Shown here: positions 59,131 to 64,000 of the stretch, one piece after another
Layout: each line of letters begins with the position of its first letter
Position numbering within the stretch: the stretch's first letter is position 1
NCBI GenBank assembly: GCA_021730945.1
Contig: JAKFYH010000056.1
Location: forward strand, 1 to 64,000
Length of the DNA stretch: 64,000 nucleotides
Source: Acidobacteriota bacterium
GTDB taxonomy: Bacteria > Acidobacteriota > Vicinamibacteria > Vicinamibacterales > UBA2999
Direction of reading: 5' to 3'
Notes under the pieces: model-generated
The model's database searches: none
The model's input: the letters and a program-made list of their open reading frames with translations, nothing else
Told to the model about the DNA's origin: nothing
Position numbers and translations under genes: made by a program

Positions 59131-60069
59131 TCAGAACTCGCCTACACAGATGATCTCATCTCGGAGCACGATGCCGAACTGATCTTTCACTGCGGCGCGG
59201 CACTGCTCGATCAGCGTTTTGATGTCGTCGGCGGTGGCGGTGCCATCCGAGATCACGAAGTTGGCATGCGCCGGCGAGACGCGGGCGCCGCCCACGCGCA
59301 GGCCCTTGAGGCCCGCCCGATCGACGAGGGCGCCGGCCGAGGGCGCAACCCCCTCCGGAATCCGGTCGCGGAGCGGATCGGGGTTCATGAAGATGCAGCC
59401 GGCGCTTGGCGACTCGAGCGGCTGCGTCTGCTTTCGAAACGCCAACGATTGCCGGGCCACCAGTCGCAACGGCGCCGGGTCGGCACCTGGAGTGACGCGC
59501 AAGGCCGCCCACAGGACAATCTCGCCGGTTCGCTTCAGCCGGCTGTAGTCGTAGGCGAACTCCAGCCGATCCGCGGGCGCCTGCAGCAACTTCCCTTCCG
59601 GCGTGACCAGCCGGACGCTTTCGATCAGGTCGCCAAAATTGGTGCCCTGCCAGTGCGCGTTGCCGTAGACGGCACCGCCGACAGTACCGGGCGTACCGGC
59701 CCACGCCTCCAGCCCGGCATACCCCCGATTGATCGTCCAGCGCACAAGGCCGTTGATCGTGAGCGCCGCGTCGGCGCGCACCAGGTGATCACCGACGGCG
59801 TGAACCGCACCGCCGCGCGGCCGGATGACGAGGCCGCGCACGCCACGGCCGGACACCAGGACATTCGAGCCGCCACCGAGCATGGTCACCGGCTGCCCCA
59901 TCGCCCGCGCAATCGACAGTGCCCGCATGATTTCGTCTGAATTGGCCGGCTCGAACAGGACGTCGGCCGGTCCGCCGACCTTGAACGTGGTCAAGGGCGC
60001 CAGCGGCGCGTCGGTGTGAATGCGCTCGGCTCCGAACGCCGCTGCCAGCGCCGCACTAAGCGTGTTCAT
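59131..60069 (-). CDS. murB: UDP-N-acetylenolpyruvoylglucosamine reductase MurB
   Basis: 312 aa. FAD enzyme completing UDP-MurNAc. FAD loop TMLGGGSNVLVSGRGVRGLVI, AGTPGTVGGAVYGNAHW, and the catalytic loop SPSAGCIFMNPDP, where Cys225 stands at the proton-donor position usually occupied by Ser. HANFVISDGTATADDI is the C-terminal FAD-site motif. Type II-like (no large insert). It overlaps pxpC by 14 nt. Confidence 0.95.
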   Translation of the reverse strand: MNTLSAALAAAFGAERIHTDAPLAPLTTFKVGGPADVLFEPANSDEIMRALSIARAMGQPVTMLGGGSNVLVSGRGVRGLVIRPRGGAVHAVGDHLVRADAALTINGLVRWTINRGYAGLEAWAGTPGTVGGAVYGNAHWQGTNFGDLIESVRLVTPEGKLLQAPADRLEFAYDYSRLKRTGEIVLWAALRVTPGADPAPLRLVARQSLAFRKQTQPLESPSAGCIFMNPDPLRDRIPEGVAPSAGALVDRAGLKGLRVGGARVSPAHANFVISDGTATADDIKTLIEQCRAAVKDQFGIVLRDEIICVGEF

Positions 60070-61012
60070 GAGTCTCTCGCGCCGCTGACCGCAGTAGCTG
60101 TCTCTCGCGGGCGATCAGGGCGGCCACCGCCTCTTTGCGCTCGCACAGAATGAATTCAATAAAGTCGCCGGGGGCGAGTTGCCCTGCCAACGGAAGGTCA
60201 GCCGAGATCACGTGGCCGATCTTGGGATACCCCCCGGCGGTCTGTCGATCGGCCATCAGCAGGATCGGTTCACCGGCGCCAGGCACCTGGATCGCTCCCA
60301 TCCCGACCGGTTCAGAAATCAGTTCGGCCGCACTGGCGCGCAAGAGCGGAGGGCCTTCCAGGCGGTAGCCCATGCGATTCGAACGCGGCGACACCCGGAA
60401 ACTCACGCTGGCCATCGTCTCTAGCGCCTCGCGCTGGAACCAGTGATCCTGCGGCCCTGGGACCACCCGCAGCCGCGCCCGCCCGCCGGTGGGCAGCGTC
60501 AATCCAGGCGCCTTGCGATGTGGACGCCGGTCCGGCTCCGCCAACACCGGCAGCCGGTCGCCGGCCAGCAGTGCTCGTCCGCCGATACCACCCATCCGGC
60601 TGACCAGATGGGTCGCCCGGCTGCCCAGCACGCGAGGGGTCAGCACACCACCGGCAATGCCGATGTATGCCCGCGCGCCTTGCACCACCCGCCCGAACCT
60701 CAACCGCTGGCCGGGTAGCATGGCAAACGACTCGCCCATCGGGACGGCCCGGCCGTCACAACTGACATCGAAGACCGCACCCGCGATGGCCACCACTGAC
60801 GCCGTCGCGAACAGGAGTTCCGGGCCGATGAGCGTCACTTCAAGTGTTGCCGCGTTGGCATCGTTACCGACCAGTTGATTGGCGAGCCGATGCGAGAATC
60901 GATCCATCGGTCCGGACACCGGCACCCCGAGCGCCTGGTGACCAAATCGCCCCAAGTCCTGCACGGTGGTCAACAGACCCGGCCTGATGACCTCGACGGC
61001 TCCCAGGATCAT
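60056..61012 (-). CDS. pxpC: 5-oxoprolinase subunit C (biotin-dependent carboxyltransferase fold)
   Basis: 318 aa. PGLLTTVQDLGRFGHQALGVPVSGPMD, SRMGGIGGRALLAGDRLPV and RVVPGPQDHWF identify the PxpC/KipA/allophanate hydrolase subunit 2 family. With PxpA and PxpB it opens 5-oxoproline to glutamate using ATP. Its start overlaps the pxpB stop by 4 nt. No biotin or urea carboxylase neighbour is present, so the oxoprolinase reading is preferred. pxpA (LamB/YcsF) is not in this window. Confidence 0.88.
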   Translation of the reverse strand: MILGAVEVIRPGLLTTVQDLGRFGHQALGVPVSGPMDRFSHRLANQLVGNDANAATLEVTLIGPELLFATASVVAIAGAVFDVSCDGRAVPMGESFAMLPGQRLRFGRVVQGARAYIGIAGGVLTPRVLGSRATHLVSRMGGIGGRALLAGDRLPVLAEPDRRPHRKAPGLTLPTGGRARLRVVPGPQDHWFQREALETMASVSFRVSPRSNRMGYRLEGPPLLRASAAELISEPVGMGAIQVPGAGEPILLMADRQTAGGYPKIGHVISADLPLAGQLAPGDFIEFILCERKEAVAALIARERQLLRSAARETHEHA

Positions 61013-61668
61013 GCCCCGTCACCCAGTCGAGGCACGAACCGCACGAGGTCACCTGGCGCCAGCAGGCTCGGACTGGATCGATCCGGATCGAACATCGGGC
61101 TCGACGTGTGCCCGATCAACTGCCAGCCGCCAGGACTCGTCACCGGATACACGCCGGTCTGCTCTCCGGCGATGCCGACCGAGCCCGCCGGCACGCGCTC
61201 TCTCGGTGCCCGGTGCCGCGGGGCGGCGATCCGGGGATCGACGCTTCCGAGATATGCAAAGCCCGGCACAAATCCCAACATGTAGACCCGGTACGTGCGC
61301 GCCGAGTGCCACTTCACCACCTCGGCAGGAGTACACCCGGCGTAGGCGGCCACCGCGTCGATGTCCGGTCCGTGTTCGCCGCCATAGGTCACGGCGATCT
61401 CGATTGGCGCCTTGGCCGGCACGGCCACCAGGCCCTCAATCCGGCTCGCCTCCTCGGCAATCGATCGCTCCAATGCACCGAGGTCGATCTGCAGGGGATC
61501 GAAATGTACCGCCACGGTGCAATACCCCGGCGCCACGTCAAGCACGCCGGATGCACCGCGTTCGCGGATTCGCGCCGCCAGCATGATCGCGCGCTCGTTG
61601 ACGATCGGATCGATCACCGGCTCGAACTCGACCAGCAACATCGAATCGCCGCACTCCCGGAGAGTCAT
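61009..61668 (-). CDS. pxpB: 5-oxoprolinase subunit B
   Basis: 219 aa. The KipI/allophanate hydrolase subunit 1 family: MLGFVPGFAYLGSVDPRIAAPRH is split across the hallmark GFxPGFAYL motif, then ERVPAGSVGIAGEQTGVYPV and SPGGWQLIGHT. It pairs with PxpC. The 4-nt overlap with mpl upstream and pxpC downstream makes it part of the cell-wall cluster. A kinase-inhibitor (KipI) role is known only in Bacillus and is not implied. Confidence 0.88.
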   Translation of the reverse strand: MTLRECGDSMLLVEFEPVIDPIVNERAIMLAARIRERGASGVLDVAPGYCTVAVHFDPLQIDLGALERSIAEEASRIEGLVAVPAKAPIEIAVTYGGEHGPDIDAVAAYAGCTPAEVVKWHSARTYRVYMLGFVPGFAYLGSVDPRIAAPRHRAPRERVPAGSVGIAGEQTGVYPVTSPGGWQLIGHTSSPMFDPDRSSPSLLAPGDLVRFVPRLGDGA

Positions 61669-63059
61669 GCCAGGGCACCGAGCAACTTGCCGTGGATCCC
61701 GCCGAACCCGCCGTTCGACATGACGACCACCACGTCGCCCTCGCCGGCCTCAGCCGACACGACCCTGACGATGGCGTCGACGTCGGGCAGGTGCCGGGCG
61801 GCAACGCCCCGCGTCCGCAGATCCGCCACGAGTTGGTCCTCTGACAGCCGCTCGTCGGCCGGCAGGCTCGAACGAAAGACCGACGCCAGCACGACCTCGT
61901 CGGCGCCGGCAAAGGCATTGGCAAAATCATCCTGGAACACCCGGCGGCACGACGACGCGGACCGCGGCTCGAAGATGGCCCAGATGCGGCGCTGCCCTAC
62001 CGACTGACGGACGGCCTTAATTGTCTCCGCCACCGCCGTCGGATGGTGCGCGAAGTCGTCGTACACGGTGACGCCGCCAACCGCGCCGACCACCTCCAGC
62101 CGGCGCTTGACGCCGGTGAACGCCGCCAGCCCGGCGCGCAAGGCCTCGATGTCCAGCCCCAGCTCGGCGCCGACCGCGATGGCGGCCAGGGCATTGCGCA
62201 CGTTGTGTTCGCCCAACATGGCCATGCGGAAGCGGCCGTGATCGCGCGTGCCGTGCATCACCGTGAACGTGGTGTCGGCACCGCCAACCAGATCCACCGC
62301 ACGCCAGTCAGCCGCGGGAGAGAGGCCGAACGACTGGACCCGGCTGCGCGCCAACGGCGCCAACGCGGCAGCATCCGGACTGTCGATACCGAGCAGCGTC
62401 AAACCCCGGCGCGGCACCAGGTTGACCAGTCGTTTGAAAGCCAGCCGCACTTCATCGAGATTGGCGTAGATGTCGGCGTGGTCGAACTCGACGTTGTTGA
62501 TGACGGCGACATCGGGCAGGTACTTCAGGAACTTGGCCGTCTTGTCAAAGTAGGCGCTGTCGTACTCATCGCCTTCGATCACAAACGCCGGGCCCTTGCC
62601 GACCCGGTAGCTCGCGCCATCGGCGCCGAAGTTGCGGACGATGCCGCCGACAAACACGGTCGGATCGGCGCCGGCGGCGGTCAGCAACCACCCGGTCAGC
62701 GAGGTCGTCGTGGTCTTGCCATGGGTTCCGGCAATCACGATCGACTGCGCCGCCCACAACCACTGATCTCGAATCGCCTCGGGCAGCGAGGAGTAACGAA
62801 GGTCTTGGTCCAGGACGGCCTCGAGTTCCGGGTTACCGCGCGAAATGGCATTCCCCACAATCACGAGGTCGAGCGGTCCGGCAACATGCTCCGGGCGATA
62901 CCCCTCGAGCACGGTGATGCCCTCCGCCGCCAGGAAATGGCTCATGGGCGGATACACGTGCTGGTCGGAACCACTGACGGTGTGGCCGGCATGCTTCAAG
63001 AGCGCCGCCATCGTCGCCATGGCCGTTCCACACACACCGATCAAATGCACGCGTGCCAT
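61665..63059 (-). CDS. mpl: UDP-N-acetylmuramate:L-alanyl-gamma-D-glutamyl-meso-DAP ligase
   Basis: 464 aa from the ATG at 63059. A Mur ligase that reattaches recycled tripeptide to UDP-MurNAc. IGVCGTAMATMAALLKHAGHTVSGSD and HVYPPMSHFL distinguish Mpl from MurC. The P-loop is AGTHGKTTTTSLTGWLL, the Mg/substrate motif NNVEFDHADIY, and the C-terminal VYDDFAHHPTA. The track start is a TTG one codon earlier. It follows ldcA and a 9-bp repeat, and is coupled to pxpB. Confidence 0.93.
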   Translation of the reverse strand: MARVHLIGVCGTAMATMAALLKHAGHTVSGSDQHVYPPMSHFLAAEGITVLEGYRPEHVAGPLDLVIVGNAISRGNPELEAVLDQDLRYSSLPEAIRDQWLWAAQSIVIAGTHGKTTTTSLTGWLLTAAGADPTVFVGGIVRNFGADGASYRVGKGPAFVIEGDEYDSAYFDKTAKFLKYLPDVAVINNVEFDHADIYANLDEVRLAFKRLVNLVPRRGLTLLGIDSPDAAALAPLARSRVQSFGLSPAADWRAVDLVGGADTTFTVMHGTRDHGRFRMAMLGEHNVRNALAAIAVGAELGLDIEALRAGLAAFTGVKRRLEVVGAVGGVTVYDDFAHHPTAVAETIKAVRQSVGQRRIWAIFEPRSASSCRRVFQDDFANAFAGADEVVLASVFRSSLPADERLSEDQLVADLRTRGVAARHLPDVDAIVRVVSAEAGEGDVVVVMSNGGFGGIHGKLLGALA

Positions 63060-63075
63060 CAACCGCCCGCCAGTG

Positions 63076-63111
63076 TCTGCGTCATCTGCGTCATCTGCGT
63101 CATCTGCGTAA
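63076..63111. repeat. 9-bp tandem repeat between ldcA and mpl
   Basis: tctgcgtca three times, then tctgcgtaa, then a degenerate tctgtggcc, in the 62-bp gap. On the minus strand it forms the region just before the mpl start, reading GATGACGCA repeats. Confidence 0.9.
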
Positions 63112-63121
63112 TCTGTGGCCC

Positions 63122-64000
63122 CTACGAGACCGCGGCCTCAGTGATCACCAGGGCCGGCGAGGCCTCGCCCATGACTTCCGCACGCACGCCCAGTGGCAGC
63201 GTCCAGGTGGCGCCGGCGGTGTGCCCGGAGGGGAAGGCAAAGAGGACCGGTCCCGGGAAGCCGGCGGTGAAGTCGCGCAGCACGTCGCGAATGGCCAGGT
63301 CGCCGCCCGGCTCGTCGCAGCCGGGAAACTCCCCAAACACAATGGCGCGGGCCCGCGCGAGGATGCCGGCCTGTGCCAGTTGCGTCATCATCCGGTGAAT
63401 GCGATACGGCCGCTCGCCGATGTCCTCAAGGAACAGGACGCAGCCCTCCGGCGCGGCAAAGGCCCACGGCGTCCCGAGTGACGCCACCAGTTGCGTCAGG
63501 GTGCCGCCGGTCAGCGTACCGGTGGCTCGGCCCCGCTGCAGTACCTCGAGCCCGGCGGGACGGCACTCGCCCGCCGGCTCGCCCGACATCAGGACGCGCC
63601 GGAACGAGGACTCGTCGTAGGCCGCCGGGCCAATCGACAGGCGGCGGTCCACCATCGGACCATGAATCGCCGCGAGTCCGTGCAATTGGTAAAACGTGAG
63701 GATGGCGGTGATGTCGCTGTAACCGATCAGGGCTTTCCGCGACGCGCGTAGTAATGCGGGATCCAGCAAGGGCAAGACCTGCATGCTGCCGTATCCGCCC
63801 CTCATCGCCACCAGTGCGGCGATGGACGGATCGGACCACGCCCGCGAAATTGCCCTCGCCCGTGTTTCCACCGATCCGGCGACGAAGCCCGACTTCTCGA
63901 ACACTGACTCGTCGTACACGGCCTCAAGTCCGAGCCGCGCCAACTCGGCCACGCCTGCAGCGACCTGGTCAATCGGAAACGGACTGGCGGGCGCCACCAG
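63122..64000 (-). CDS. ldcA: LD-carboxypeptidase, S66 family (cut at window end)
   Basis: About 293 residues are visible. The true N-terminus lies beyond base 64000, because the frame stays open and reads LVAPASPFPIDQ, the family start. It removes the terminal D-Ala from tetrapeptides in peptidoglycan recycling. RGGYGSMQVLPLLDP, the nucleophile motif GYSDITAIL, Glu in LFLEDIGERPYRIHRMM and His in FAFPSGHTAGA form the Ser-Glu-His triad. It is adjacent to mpl, which uses the tripeptide it produces. Confidence 0.93.
   Translation of the reverse strand: MVAPASPFPIDQVAAGVAELARLGLEAVYDESVFEKSGFVAGSVETRARAISRAWSDPSIAALVAMRGGYGSMQVLPLLDPALLRASRKALIGYSDITAILTFYQLHGLAAIHGPMVDRRLSIGPAAYDESSFRRVLMSGEPAGECRPAGLEVLQRGRATGTLTGGTLTQLVASLGTPWAFAAPEGCVLFLEDIGERPYRIHRMMTQLAQAGILARARAIVFGEFPGCDEPGGDLAIRDVLRDFTAGFPGPVLFAFPSGHTAGATWTLPLGVRAEVMGEASPALVITEAAVS

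Overview
The window is a gene-dense, GC-rich chromosomal segment from a Gram-negative (diderm) bacterium, most likely an Acidobacteriota member of the Vicinamibacteria type. This placement is an inference from gene content and style, not from a marker search. Evidence for a diderm includes Kdo synthesis (kdsA, kdsB, kdsD), LapB, LolA, two secretins and a PilMNOPQ type IV pilus machine. The TCA genes include a single-subunit, five-helix cytochrome b SdhC. I see no phage, IS element, CRISPR array or large accessory island. Almost every gene has a recognisable housekeeping function, so the unusual signals lie in leaders, intergenic repeats, start codons and gene neighbourhoods.

Layout. 0-7.7 kb (minus): mutL (cut by the window edge), ppdK, glyS, glyQ, recO. 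7.7-12.7 kb (minus): mgtE, era, a CorC/CNNM-type CBS protein, ybeY, phoH. 12.8-17.5 kb (minus): aspS, hisS, a gamma-class carbonic anhydrase, dcd, ndk. 17.5-25.3 kb: pheA with a predicted Phe-rich leader peptide and attenuator, then a TCA island (sucC-sucD minus, sdhCAB plus, mdh minus). 25.5-33.3 kb: serA, a PilP/GspC-like protein, and a plus-strand Kdo operon kdsB-pyrG-kdsA-kdsD-lapB. 33.3-37.2 kb (minus): a four-helix-bundle gene flanked by inverted heptamer repeats, then coaE, folD and an APC permease. 37.3-48.6 kb (minus): one apparently continuous unit pilM-N-O-P-Q, two lipoproteins, a TPR protein, an M24 peptidase, accB-accC and thiE. 49.0-54.1 kb (plus): rplM-rpsI-rpsB-tsf-pyrH-frr-thrC. 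54.1-57.9 kb: pfkA (minus), tRNA-Ala(CGC), lolA and a TPR-secretin. 57.9-64 kb (minus): ldcA (cut), mpl, pxpB, pxpC, murB, murA, a cell-wall recycling and synthesis cluster with two 5-oxoprolinase subunits inside it.

The most interesting signal is upstream of pheA. A 27-codon ORF with three TTT Phe codons is followed by alternative stems and a perfect 15-bp hairpin with a T-rich tail, immediately before the pheA ribosome binding site. This is the architecture of ribosome-mediated transcription attenuation. Its start lies 7 nt after a TATACT box. Several other first genes (ndk, kdsB, pyrH, perhaps lolA) also start 5-9 nt after a -10-like box and lack a Shine-Dalgarno sequence, suggesting leaderless mRNAs. 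A second theme is short phrase-like tandem repeats (7, 9 or 14 bp units) in intergenic gaps. One 14-bp family sits directly before the start codons of both dcd and frr in the same sense orientation.

All calls come from reading the supplied translations and raw sequence by eye. No database search, folding program or alignment was run.
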